From Micavibrio aeruginosavorus EPB (GTDB lineage: Bacteria > Pseudomonadota > Alphaproteobacteria > Micavibrionales > Micavibrionaceae): a stretch of 64,000 bases of DNA. The notes beneath the pieces were generated by a model. That model had not been told where the DNA came from. It searched no databases and worked only from the letters and a program-made list of their open reading frames with translations. The position numbers were made by a program, and so were the translations under genes. The stretch's first letter is position 1, and the number at the start of each line of letters is the position of its first letter. Location of the stretch: NCBI RefSeq assembly GCF_000348745.1, contig NC_020812.1, positions 62,001-126,000 of the forward strand. Direction: 5' to 3'. Positions 8,686 through 16,157 of this stretch are shown one piece after another.

Positions 8686-9465
8686 ATGCCCGACTTTCTG
8701 ATCCGCAGCCAAGGCCCCCGCCTGGCCTATGTCCGCACGGCGGCCCAGGGGCCGGGGACGGCCCTGCCAACCGTGATGTTTCTGGGTGGGTTCCGGTCCG
8801 ATATGACGGGCACCAAAGCCACCGATCTGGAGGTGCGGTCCTCCATTCGCGGGCAGGGGTTTTTACGCTTTGATTACAGCGGTCACGGTGCCTCTGCCGG
8901 CCGGTTTGAAGAGGGTACAATCGAAAGCTGGCGCGACGATGCGCTGGCCGTGCTGGACCGTCTGACCGATGGTCCGGTGGTGCTGGTTGGATCGTCCATG
9001 GGGGGCTGGATTGCCCTGTTGCTGGCGCTGGCGCGCCCCGATCGCGTATGCGGCTTGATCGGTCTGGCCGCGGCCCCGGATTTTACCCGCAATATGGTCG
9101 ACGAATCTTTTGATGATGCCATGCGTTTAAGCCTGCAAACACGGGGCTTTGCCGATGTGCCGACGGAATATAGCCCCGAACCCTATCGCATTACGCAAGC
9201 TTTGATCGATTCCGGCAACCGCGTGTGTCTGCTTGACCAGGGCCATGATCTTTCAATCCCTGTCCGTTTGATTCAGGGACAGCGCGATGCCGACGTGCCA
9301 TGGGAAACGGCGGAGCACATCGCCGCCCGCCTGCCGCATGCGGATGTGCGCGTGACGTTGGTGCCCGATGGCGACCACCGTCTGTCCCGTCCGCAGGATC
9401 TGGATCTGATTGATGGATGTGTGCGGGAACTCTCGGCGTCTGTCGCCCGCCGTGTCAGCGCGTAA
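8686..9465 (+). CDS. Alpha/beta hydrolase
   Basis: The 259-residue protein has the fold's nucleophile elbow VGSSMGGWIALLLA (GxSxG, serine at about residue 105). An earlier strand FLGGFRSDMTGTKA carries the oxyanion-hole region, and GDHRLSRPQDL near the C-terminus supplies the catalytic histidine. The acid is probably in the segment around RDADVPWETAEH. It resembles the group that includes human ABHD10-type thioesterases/esterases. Substrate is not evident. ATG 8686 follows a GGAG element by eight bases. It ends 3 bases from the convergent membrane-protein gene. Confidence 0.85.
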   Translation: MPDFLIRSQGPRLAYVRTAAQGPGTALPTVMFLGGFRSDMTGTKATDLEVRSSIRGQGFLRFDYSGHGASAGRFEEGTIESWRDDALAVLDRLTDGPVVLVGSSMGGWIALLLALARPDRVCGLIGLAAAPDFTRNMVDESFDDAMRLSLQTRGFADVPTEYSPEPYRITQALIDSGNRVCLLDQGHDLSIPVRLIQGQRDADVPWETAEHIAARLPHADVRVTLVPDGDHRLSRPQDLDLIDGCVRELSASVARRVSA

Positions 9466-9468
9466 CGC

Positions 9469-9879
9469 CTATTTCCGCTTGTATTTAAAGGCTGTTTTGG
9501 ACTCGCCCGCCTTGCCGACAAATTGGCGTTTGGTGGTCTTGGCGGGGATGCTGCGCGTCATTAACCCCTTGGCGCCGACAATTTCCAACCCCTTCAGCAA
9601 CAGGATCAACGCCAGTGTGGCCAGAAAGGGAACACCGGTCAAAATTACCGTGCGCATTTTCAGCACTGGGGTAATCACAGTGTCCCACGTCGTGGGCTCG
9701 ACACTGTCCTTGGTGATGCCCAGTGAATCCGGGGCATAGGTCTGCAACAACCATCCCACCTGCGAGAACTTCATCGGCTGGTCATAGTTCTGGTCCTGAT
9801 AGGTGATATAGGCATCGTGGCCCAAAGCCGCCAAAAACGGGATCGCCAGAATAAAGCACAGGATCTGCAACGCGCGCAT
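9469..9879 (-). CDS. Small inner membrane protein of unknown function
   Basis: This is a 136-residue protein with two predicted membrane segments: ALQILCFILAIPFLAALG near the start and VILTGVPFLATLALILLLKG at about residues 78-98. Between them is a soluble loop of about 50 residues (YQDQNYDQPMKFSQVGWLLQ), probably periplasmic. The C-terminal 35 residues are strongly basic (SIPAKTTKRQFVGKAG) and should be cytoplasmic by the positive-inside rule. ATG 9879 was preferred to a longer in-frame start because the extra residues do not look like a signal. No family was recognised. Confidence 0.7.
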   Translation of the reverse strand: MRALQILCFILAIPFLAALGHDAYITYQDQNYDQPMKFSQVGWLLQTYAPDSLGITKDSVEPTTWDTVITPVLKMRTVILTGVPFLATLALILLLKGLEIVGAKGLMTRSIPAKTTKRQFVGKAGESKTAFKYKRK

Positions 9880-10070
9880 GGGAAAAATCCGTTGAATATC
9901 AAATGGATGGTCGGAATGACTCGGATATTGTACCACGCCCCCCGACACCACGCAAAGCGTCCCGGTTTTGGCGAAAAGACCCTTGCATTGCACGGGTTTG
10001 CTGGGGTAGGGTGCGGCCCTGTCGGATCAACCCCGACGATCCCCGTTTGCGCGGGGTCCTTTGATGGAAT

Positions 10071-10161
10071 GGACAGGTGGCCGAGTGGTTGAAGGCGCAC
10101 GCCTGGAAAGTGTGTATAGGTTAATAGCCTATCGCGGGTTCGAATCCCGCCCTGTCCGCCA
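10071..10161 (+). tRNA. tRNA-Ser (anticodon GGA), CCA encoded
   Basis: A complete class II tRNA can be drawn. The 7-bp acceptor GGACAGG pairs with CCTGTCC, followed by discriminator G and an encoded CCA. The anticodon loop CTGGAAA reads UCC/UCU. A long variable arm built on TATAGG/CCTATC is diagnostic of serine or leucine tRNAs. The T arm contains GGTTCGAATCC. A strong terminator follows about 20 bases downstream. The AT-richer segment to its right makes it a possible integration site, but no duplicated tRNA end was found. Confidence 0.97.
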
Positions 10162-10177
10162 TTCATGCCTCCGCCAT

Positions 10178-10209
10178 TAAAAAAGCCCCCGCTCGGGGGC
10201 TTTTTTAAT
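10178..10209 (+). terminator. Rho-independent terminator of tRNA-Ser
   Basis: The stem GCCCCC-GCTC-GGGGGC (10185-10200) is flanked by an A run and a T run that extend the pairing. The T run follows directly, so it should stop transcription in the plus direction. The symmetry means it could also serve the minus-strand exporter gene at 10251. Confidence 0.92.
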
Positions 10210-10250
10210 GGGCGATCGGGTGTGCGAAAGCTGAAGGGCCTTGAAGCCCT

Positions 10251-11054
10251 CTAAACGAATGAAAGAAACATTTTAAGGCTGAGGGCCAACGAGACGGCGG
10301 CAAATATTTTTTTCAGATGCATGTCGGACAGTTTTTGGGCGCAAGCGGCGCCGTAAGGGGCCGCAATAAAGCTGGATATCGAGATGGCCAGAAATGCCGG
10401 GACACAAATAAACCCGAAAGTATGTGGGTCGTCTGTGGTTTTGGACCATCCGCTCACCATATAACCAATTGTGCCTGCGATGGCGATGGGAAACCCGATG
10501 GCGGATGATGTCCCCACAGCCTTCCGCATCGGGAAGTTTTTATAGCTTAAATAGCTTATTGTCAGAAACCCACCACCGACGGCCGCAAGGGCTGAGATTG
10601 TTCCAATCCCTGTTCCCACAAAAATTAAATCGCGAAGTTTTGTCGGTGTGGCGCTGGTTTTTGGTTGCCAATTAAAGAACATCATCCCGGCAATGAGGGC
10701 CATAAAAAAGGCAAAGAAAATAGAAAGATAAAGTGAATTAATATGTGTCGCCATATGTGTTGTGATGAAGGCGCCTACAATGATCCCGGGCGTCATGCTT
10801 GCAAAAATAGCCCATGAAACATTCTGTTTTGACGCGTGCGCGCGAATACTTGCTGTTGATGAAATGATCATACAGGCAAGGGACGTTCCCAGAGCCAGAT
10901 GGACGACGTTATCAATATCAGCGCCTTGATAGAGAAAGATCGATGTCAGCAGCGGCACCAATATTCCGCCTCCGCCGACGCCTAGGAGGCCGCTCATGAA
11001 GCCAACGAATCCTCCAAGTAAAGTATAAACAGCGACCCATTCAAAATCTGACAT
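10251..11054 (-). CDS. TauE/SafE-family sulfite/sulfonate exporter-like permease
   Basis: The 267-residue integral membrane protein has about eight transmembrane segments in two repeats. Each repeat carries the family's glycine-rich motif: GGFVGFMSGLLGVGGGGILV at the start and AAVGGGFLTISYL in the second half. TauE/SafE members move organosulfonates, sulfite or related anions across the inner membrane. The promoter facing this gene (11104-11134) has the 19-bp spacer and internal dyad of MerR-controlled promoters, and the divergent neighbour is a MerR regulator, so induction by that protein is likely. The segment is AT-richer than flanking housekeeping genes. The substrate is not known. Confidence 0.87.
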   Translation of the reverse strand: MSDFEWVAVYTLLGGFVGFMSGLLGVGGGGILVPLLTSIFLYQGADIDNVVHLALGTSLACMIISSTASIRAHASKQNVSWAIFASMTPGIIVGAFITTHMATHINSLYLSIFFAFFMALIAGMMFFNWQPKTSATPTKLRDLIFVGTGIGTISALAAVGGGFLTISYLSYKNFPMRKAVGTSSAIGFPIAIAGTIGYMVSGWSKTTDDPHTFGFICVPAFLAISISSFIAAPYGAACAQKLSDMHLKKIFAAVSLALSLKMFLSFV

Positions 11055-11103
11055 ATTGGAACCTTCTTTCCAGGGCGTCTTGTCGAGATTGGCAATTAAT
11101 TAT

Positions 11104-11134
11104 AGGATATCACTTCAAGTTAACTTGAGGTCAA
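11104..11134 (-). promoter_or_regulatory. MerR-type promoter/operator of the TauE/SafE gene
   Basis: On the minus strand, TTGACC (-35, 11129-11134) and TATCCT (-10, 11104-11109) are separated by exactly 19 bp. The spacer contains the dyad TCAAGTTAACTTGA (11115-11128; 18-bp version at 11113-11130 with one mismatch). An overlong spacer that needs DNA untwisting is the hallmark of MerR/SoxR-activated promoters. The dyad closely resembles the SoxR box. A TATAAT (11139-11144) on the plus strand could serve the regulator gene. Confidence 0.72.
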
Positions 11135-11159
11135 GCTGTATAATTTTTGTGGGGAATCG

Positions 11160-11570
11160 ATGGATATAAATGCTGTTTCAAAGGCTTCTGGTCTACCAGC
11201 CTCCACTTTGCGTTTTTATGAAGAAAAGGGGCTGATCCAGTCCTGTGGCAGACATGGTTTGCGACGGGTTTTCGATGATAATGTTTTGGAAAAACTGGCG
11301 TTGATTTCACTTGGGCGCACATCTGGATTTTCGTTGGAAGAAATGCGCGCGATGTTTTGCTCCGGACGGCGAGAGATAGATAGGACTCTTTTGTCTGCGA
11401 AGGCGGATGAGTTAGATAAAAAAATAAAGGAGCTCGAATCTATGCGTGATGGTCTTCGTCATGCAGCGCGCTGTCCTGCGCCCAATCATTTTGCGTGCCC
11501 GAAATTTTTGCGTTTATTACGAATTGCTGAAAAAAATCGTGTGCGCAAGCCGACAAAAAAGAATAAATAA
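11160..11570 (+). CDS. MerR-family transcriptional regulator
   Basis: The 136-residue protein has a MerR helix-turn-helix (INAVSKASGLPASTLRFYEEKGLI, residues 3-26) and wing (GLRRVFDDNVLEKLALISLGR). A dimerising coiled coil follows (DELDKKIKELESMRDGLRHA). The C-terminus carries two cysteines spaced CPAPNHFAC plus a basic tail. This is not the four-cysteine cluster of SoxR, nor a CueR/ZntR metal loop that I recognise; similar proteins with a C-P-A-P-x-H-x-x-C-P ending are common and poorly characterised. The ATG follows GGGGAA closely. It is divergent from the exporter gene and probably controls it through the dyad between them. Confidence 0.88.
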   Translation: MDINAVSKASGLPASTLRFYEEKGLIQSCGRHGLRRVFDDNVLEKLALISLGRTSGFSLEEMRAMFCSGRREIDRTLLSAKADELDKKIKELESMRDGLRHAARCPAPNHFACPKFLRLLRIAEKNRVRKPTKKNK

Positions 11571-11629
11571 GATCAGGTTTTACGTAGTTTTTAGCGTAAT
11601 GGAATGAATATATCGTTTGGACGGTGAAA

Positions 11630-11989
11630 ATGACCGAAACAATCATCTGGCGTGAATCACCCTTTGGTCCGTGTGTTAGTGATCATGACGGGGTTTTGAT
11701 GTATGGCATTCTGGTTGAATCCGGACATGCGTCGTATGATTTTGACTTTGTCATTCAGGATTCGGATTTGCAGGTGTTGAAAGCGAACCCCGCGCGGGCC
11801 GACGCGCTGTATTGGGCGTTGACGACCTGTCTGCAAAAACACAAAAACGATTTCACGCAGGACCAGATGGATATATTGCTGCGTGACACGCTGCATTCGT
11901 CTGCGGCGGATTTTGAATCGTTTCTGGATCGTTTCAGCGCCGCGCATCACATCGCCCTGCGCGGGTATATTGAACGATCAACTCGCTGA
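11630..11989 (+). CDS. Hypothetical acidic protein
   Basis: This 119-residue product has no family that I recognise. It lacks a signal peptide and membrane segments and is acidic (YDFDFVIQDSDL, DFTQDQMDILLRD), so a cytosolic protein is likely. A GTG six bases upstream is in frame; ATG 11630 was chosen because GGACGG sits just before it. It stands alone between the MerR gene and another unknown gene, in the AT-richer accessory stretch. Confidence 0.6.
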   Translation: MTETIIWRESPFGPCVSDHDGVLMYGILVESGHASYDFDFVIQDSDLQVLKANPARADALYWALTTCLQKHKNDFTQDQMDILLRDTLHSSAADFESFLDRFSAAHHIALRGYIERSTR

Positions 11990-12122
11990 AAAATATATTA
12001 TTTTCGTTCTTGTTCGCCCCCTCTTGTGCTGCGCTGCGAGGATCGGCTATCAATGCCGTCCTGATTTTTAAAATCTATAACAACAAGAATATTCGGGGCC
12101 GGGAAGGCAACAGGGGACGCGC

Positions 12123-13085
12123 ATGACGACAGAGACAAATTTTTCCGAAGATATTCAAATCGACGCAAAATCCATCACGGGCATTCGCGTGTTTGAACAT
12201 GAAGACCGCGTGTCCATCTATACCACGAAGGGAGAAATCTTTCGTGGTTCAAAGAACGTGTTCGGGCCTGACATCGAACGTGCGTTGAGCGTTTTTCAGG
12301 ATGCGGGGGCGGAATTATTTCGATTTCCTGTCTATGGCCCGGAAGGGCGCAATCATCTTTATACCAGTTATATTCGACACCATGCGATTACCTTTGCGCG
12401 CGTGGGTGAATCGCGGGTCAAAGGGTATAAACACGTCCAGATCGGTGTTGATGGCATGCCGGGTGAACACTCTCATGCGATTGGCAAGCGGGAATTAAAA
12501 CCGTTCTATGATGCGCTTCAAATGCATCATGGCAGCATGCGTCATTACGAAGCGCCGTCCGTTGTGATTGCAGGCAAGGACACCACCTACGTTCACGCAT
12601 GGCTGGTCACGCATATGCAGGCCAGGGCGGATAACACGCTGCACATTCAATTCGGCGCCGGAAACGACGCCGTTGATCTGCCTGTCTGTGATGGCCATGC
12701 GCAGCGCGTGGCCAAGACGTTGTATCAGGAAGATTTGATCGAAAACAACAGTCTGCGCGCGTATGTAGAGGCTGAATCCGCAACCGAAATGCATGCCATC
12801 ATGGAGGTGTTGGCGGGGGATATTGCGTGCTATACGCCGCATATATTCCAGGTGCCAAATGCCCTGAACACCACATATCTGCCCAAGGCGCGCGCGGCCT
12901 GGGTGTGTTGTGCCGATGGGGGTGATGCAGAGCAAAAAATCTTGACGCTGCAGACGGCTGAAACGAGGCCGTTGGCGTTGTCACTGCGCTTCAACACAGA
13001 AGCCGATCGCAAGGCCGCGATCCAAAAAATTTCCGAGGAGATGAACGTGAGGTTTGTCTGCTCTAACCCGTCCTGTCACCCTTGA
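12123..13085 (+). CDS. Hypothetical cytosolic protein, 320 residues
   Basis: No known domain was recognised. The protein has no signal peptide or membrane segment. A short N-terminal beta-rich part (ITGIRVFEHEDRVSIYTTKGEIFRG) is followed by a histidine-rich middle (YIRHHAITF, GEHSHAIGKREL, ALQMHHGSMRHYE). The C-terminus ends with a cysteine pair, CSNPSCHP, and another pair (WVCCAD) lies about 55 residues before. Histidine and cysteine content would allow metal binding, but no motif proves it. An AGGGGA element precedes the ATG, and a terminator follows the stop, so it appears monocistronic. Confidence 0.72.
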   Translation: MTTETNFSEDIQIDAKSITGIRVFEHEDRVSIYTTKGEIFRGSKNVFGPDIERALSVFQDAGAELFRFPVYGPEGRNHLYTSYIRHHAITFARVGESRVKGYKHVQIGVDGMPGEHSHAIGKRELKPFYDALQMHHGSMRHYEAPSVVIAGKDTTYVHAWLVTHMQARADNTLHIQFGAGNDAVDLPVCDGHAQRVAKTLYQEDLIENNSLRAYVEAESATEMHAIMEVLAGDIACYTPHIFQVPNALNTTYLPKARAAWVCCADGGDAEQKILTLQTAETRPLALSLRFNTEADRKAAIQKISEEMNVRFVCSNPSCHP

Positions 13086-13117
13086 GCAGGGTGGCCGTGA
13101 TGGATTGAAAGAAAGAA

Positions 13118-13147
13118 GCCAGTATCATTGATGATGCTGGCTTTTTT
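13118..13147 (+). terminator. Rho-independent terminator after the 320-residue hypothetical gene
   Basis: The inverted repeat GCCAGTATCAT / ATGATGCTGGC (one G-T pair, 2-base loop region) is followed by six T. It lies 33 bases after the stop codon. Confidence 0.88.
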
Positions 13148-13184
13148 CTGGTGCGGATCCTCTTCCAGAGAGGCGGTCTTTTTT

Positions 13185-13577
13185 TTAATTGCCGCGATAT
13201 GTTGAGTATCCATAGGGGCTGACCACGACCGGGACATGATAATGGTCAATGTTTTCATCAACCTTAAAGATGACATTGATCTCCGGAAAGAATGGTTCTG
13301 CTGATCCGTTATCATAGGCGGTCATATCAAAGGTGAGTTGGTATGTGCCGGACTTAAAATCGGCATTGTCTATAAATTGTTTGATCCGGCCATTCTCACC
13401 AGTTTTAGCATCCGCGATTTTGACCCAGTTCTGGCCTTCTTTTTTAGATAGAACAACGGGGATATTGCTGCCACCTGCGCCGCTGGCCAAGTCTAATACA
13501 TGCGTTGATATCTCTGTTGCCATCGCTGATGTTGTTGTCATCAGTGTCAGCACTGTTGTTAAGAGTAGTTTTTTCAT
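13185..13577 (-). CDS. Periplasmic 5-hydroxyisourate hydrolase-like protein (transthyretin-related)
   Basis: The 130-residue precursor has a clear signal peptide (MKKLLLTTVLTLMTTTSAMA). The mature part starts ISTHVLDLASGAGGSNIPVVL, the usual beginning of HIU hydrolase, with the catalytic-site histidine in STHVLD. Other family landmarks are GENGRIKQF, FFPEINVIFKV and HYHVPVVVSPYGYSTYRG. HIU hydrolase ends in YRGS; this one ends YRGN, a small deviation at the signature tetrapeptide. The enzyme hydrolyses 5-hydroxyisourate during urate breakdown, and periplasmic versions are known in bacteria. No other urate-pathway gene is nearby. An upstream in-frame start was rejected because it would bury the signal peptide. 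Confidence 0.85.
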   Translation of the reverse strand: MKKLLLTTVLTLMTTTSAMATEISTHVLDLASGAGGSNIPVVLSKKEGQNWVKIADAKTGENGRIKQFIDNADFKSGTYQLTFDMTAYDNGSAEPFFPEINVIFKVDENIDHYHVPVVVSPYGYSTYRGN

Positions 13578-13696
13578 GATTAGAGACCCTTGCATTTTCT
13601 AACTGCGTGAACAGGTTAAATTCAAAGCCGATAGTCCTGAGATGATGGCCTTTGGAGAAGGATGTAGGGCACGCACCGCGCTTTTCCAATCTGAAT

Positions 13697-13735
13697 GATA
13701 AAAAGGCGGATGGGCTTTTGGGCCTCATCCGCCTT
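13697..13735 (-). terminator. Rho-independent terminator of the DUF305 gene
   Basis: AAGGCGGATG (13703-13712) pairs with CATCCGCCTT (13726-13735). On the minus strand the stem is followed by a run of T. It lies just after the stop of the gene at 13756. Confidence 0.88.
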
Positions 13736-13755
13736 CTTTGTTGTGGGATTATCGT

Positions 13756-14499
13756 TTAATGCGCGTGGTGGCCGGCGTGCGGATCTGATCCGTGCATCAT
13801 GTGGTCCATGCCATGCACCATTGATGGATCGATTTTGACGTCGTCCGGGTTGCCCGCATATTTGCCGATGATGGATTTCATTAAATCAATTTCCATCTTC
13901 TGATCGCGCAGGATGTCCAGCGACATCAGTTTCAGATAGCCATTATTCGCATCGGGGTCGGCCAAATAGGCATTGGCCATGTCCAACGCCCCTTCGTGGT
14001 GAATGATCATGGCCTTGGCAAAGCGGACATCTTCGGCGGAAACGGCGCGTGTGCCCGCCCACCTATCCAGCGGGCCGGGCATCGGCGCGCGCTTGAATTG
14101 CTGTTGCTGGGCCAGGCCGCGCGTGGCGATCTGGCCACGGACGGCGCGGTTGCCGGTGAAGCTGAAATCGTCGATATGGCTTTCGACTTTATCCAGCATG
14201 GAAATTTCAAACGTCTGGTTATGAATGATGCCGCGCGCCAATTGTTTCAAGGTCGCGTTGGTGGCATCCGGGTTGGACAGATATTCCGTCGACATGGTCA
14301 GCGCACCGGCATGGTGCGGCCGCATTCCGGTGATGAAGGTCATGTCGGCCTTCTGGTTGGCGGCGGTCATCATGCCGTACCACGGCGTAGTGACGCGGGG
14401 TTTGGACGGGTCGTAATCGGGTTCAACACTGGCCAAAGCCGGGGTGGAAACGCCCGCCAGCAAGGCCAGCGCGGCAACAAGACGAATGGTGCGAATCAT
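13756..14499 (-). CDS. Secreted DUF305-domain protein, probably metal-related
   Basis: The 247-residue precursor begins with a signal peptide (MIRTIRLVAALALLAGVSTPALA). The mature protein contains two DUF305 ferritin-like halves, each with the signature MRPHHAGALTMS or IIHHEGALDMA. Each histidine pair lies in a helix that could bind metal. The C-terminus is rich in His and Met (HGMDHMMHGSDPHAGHHAH), a composition typical of copper-binding tails. DUF305 genes often sit in copper-resistance islands. Upstream are two copies of a CsoR-type dyad, supporting copper-dependent control. No copper pump or CsoR gene is in the window. The exact biochemical role of the family is not established. Confidence 0.85.
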   Translation of the reverse strand: MIRTIRLVAALALLAGVSTPALASVEPDYDPSKPRVTTPWYGMMTAANQKADMTFITGMRPHHAGALTMSTEYLSNPDATNATLKQLARGIIHNQTFEISMLDKVESHIDDFSFTGNRAVRGQIATRGLAQQQQFKRAPMPGPLDRWAGTRAVSAEDVRFAKAMIIHHEGALDMANAYLADPDANNGYLKLMSLDILRDQKMEIDLMKSIIGKYAGNPDDVKIDPSMVHGMDHMMHGSDPHAGHHAH

Positions 14500-14518
14500 G
14501 ATGGATGTGGTCCTTTCT

Positions 14519-14559
14519 ATAATACCCTCTAGGGGTATTATATACCCACAGGGGGTATA
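14519..14559 (-). promoter_or_regulatory. Tandem CsoR-type inverted repeats upstream of the DUF305 gene
   Basis: Two 19-bp dyads lie side by side: AATACCC-N5-GGGTATT (14521-14539, arms extend to 9 bp) and TATACCC-N5-GGGTATA (14541-14559). Their centres are 20 bp apart, about two helical turns. TACCC...GGGTA arms match the general form of CsoR/copper-sensing operators as I recall them. They lie 20 bases before the gene's start, where repressor binding would block transcription. Confidence 0.65.
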
Positions 14560-14587
14560 TTAGTCAAGGCCCATGGAGCCATTGGAT

Positions 14588-16048
14588 TCATTCCCTCAGG
14601 AACCGAATCGCGCGGCGGCGGTCTTCTTCCTGCGCCTGAATCAGTTTGTAGCTGACATAGTATTTGTAAATGTTGCGCACGTAATTCACCGGTTCCATAC
14701 CGACCCGTTTCGCGGCGATATGTTCGACATTGCCCAGCCATTTATTCGGGTCCAGCCCAGCCTCTTTGGCCTCGTCGCGCAGCTTCTGGATGCGATTGGG
14801 CCCGGCGTTATAAGCGGCGAAGGCGAACAGCGCGCGATTTTGTTCATCCAGATTTGAATCATCCAGATACACATCCATAACGTAATCCAGATATTTTGTG
14901 CCGGCATGAATATTGTGCTCTGTGACTTTGATGTCGCCGACATTCATTTGTTTTCCCGTGGCGGGCATCACCTGCATAATGCCGATCGCGCCGACGGGGC
15001 TGACCGTTTTCTGGTCAAGGCGCGATTCCTGATATCCCTGTGCCATCAGCATCAGATAATCAAAATTGTAATCGTGACCATAGGTGCGGAACAGCGTGAC
15101 CGTATCCTGAAAACGTTGACGGGCCTCGGCCTTGTTGGGATTGTCCAGCGTGGCGATGCGGTGTGCAATCTGTTTGGCGATGATGTTTGTCATGCCCTGA
15201 CCGATCAGGACGTCATCGACAAAACCATTCAAAAACGCGCCCAGTTGCGGATTTTTCTTGCGGTAAGCCCAGCCAATTTCATCCTTGGATGAAAGGACCA
15301 TCGCCGGATCCTCATAGGCGATCACGTCGGGCAATTGTTTTCGCCACATGTCGAACAACCACCCGTCAATCACGCTATAGGGCAGGATGCCGGCATTGAC
15401 CATGTCCAACATATCTTCGTCTTCCAGATTGTCGGGCAAATTCTCAATCTTGACTTTCTTGACGTGGTTTTTACGAAACCGCTTGTTCAAATTCTCCAAC
15501 GCGGCGTGATAAGATGTGGCGTCATGCGCATACACCGTCTTTCCTGCCAGATCGTCCAGCGTGGTCAGGGGTGGCGCGTCCTTGTGCGCGACAATGACCA
15601 TGTTAAATGGCTTGGCGACGGGATGGGTGAAATTGACGATCTTTTTCCGTTTCGGGGTGATGGTGATATTGCCCAGGGCAATGTCCCCCTTGCCCGCGTT
15701 CAAATCGCTCAGAAGCCGTTCCCGGGGCGTGGCAATCAACGCAACGGTCACTGGCGGTGCGCCCTTTTTATTCAGCTTTTGCGATACGTATTTGGAAAAT
15801 TCCTGCACCATGCGCACGGAAAATCCATCTTCCTTGCCCATGTCGACGGTGTACAGTGTGCGGCTATAGGGGACCAGAACGCGAATAACAGTGCGTTCAA
15901 CCATGGTGTCCAGATCGCCCTTGCTGGGCTGCAGTTTGACCGCTAATTGCCGTGTGGGGGACGTGTCTTTGCTGTCCTGCCCGTGGGTGGGATTTGAGAA
16001 AACAACAAGGCACAGACCCATAAAGAAACACAGAATACGGCTACGCAT
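14588..16048 (-). CDS. mltF: MltF-like membrane-bound lytic transglycosylase
   Basis: The 486-residue precursor has a signal peptide (MRSRILCFFMGLCLVVFSNPTHG). The first half is a periplasmic solute-binding (SBP_bac_3) domain, about residues 50-290 (VRVLVPYSRTLYTVDMGKEDGF, GNITITPKRKKIVNFTHPVAKP, LAGKTVYAHD). The second half is an SLT domain (about 320-460): LMAQGYQESRLDQ has the catalytic glutamate, followed by SPVGAIGIMQVMPATGKQ and YLDYVMDVYLDD. This two-part layout is that of MltF, which cleaves peptidoglycan glycan strands to form 1,6-anhydromuropeptides and is modulated by its SBP domain. There is no lipobox, so anchoring may differ from E. coli. It appears monocistronic. Confidence 0.88.
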   Translation of the reverse strand: MRSRILCFFMGLCLVVFSNPTHGQDSKDTSPTRQLAVKLQPSKGDLDTMVERTVIRVLVPYSRTLYTVDMGKEDGFSVRMVQEFSKYVSQKLNKKGAPPVTVALIATPRERLLSDLNAGKGDIALGNITITPKRKKIVNFTHPVAKPFNMVIVAHKDAPPLTTLDDLAGKTVYAHDATSYHAALENLNKRFRKNHVKKVKIENLPDNLEDEDMLDMVNAGILPYSVIDGWLFDMWRKQLPDVIAYEDPAMVLSSKDEIGWAYRKKNPQLGAFLNGFVDDVLIGQGMTNIIAKQIAHRIATLDNPNKAEARQRFQDTVTLFRTYGHDYNFDYLMLMAQGYQESRLDQKTVSPVGAIGIMQVMPATGKQMNVGDIKVTEHNIHAGTKYLDYVMDVYLDDSNLDEQNRALFAFAAYNAGPNRIQKLRDEAKEAGLDPNKWLGNVEHIAAKRVGMEPVNYVRNIYKYYVSYKLIQAQEEDRRRAIRFLRE

Positions 16049-16157
16049 CGACAGATTCCTTCTCTCGAGAACTCCGAAAGAAGTATCGCATGCGCACTTA
16101 ATGAAGGTGTAAATGCCAGTATTTTTTAAGGTTTTCAGCGGGTTGCGATGCTGGTGT

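Noticed and set aside
10071-10161. tRNA-Ser as proven island attachment site
   Set aside because: No second copy of its 3' end and no integrase was found in the window, so only a suspicion is reported.
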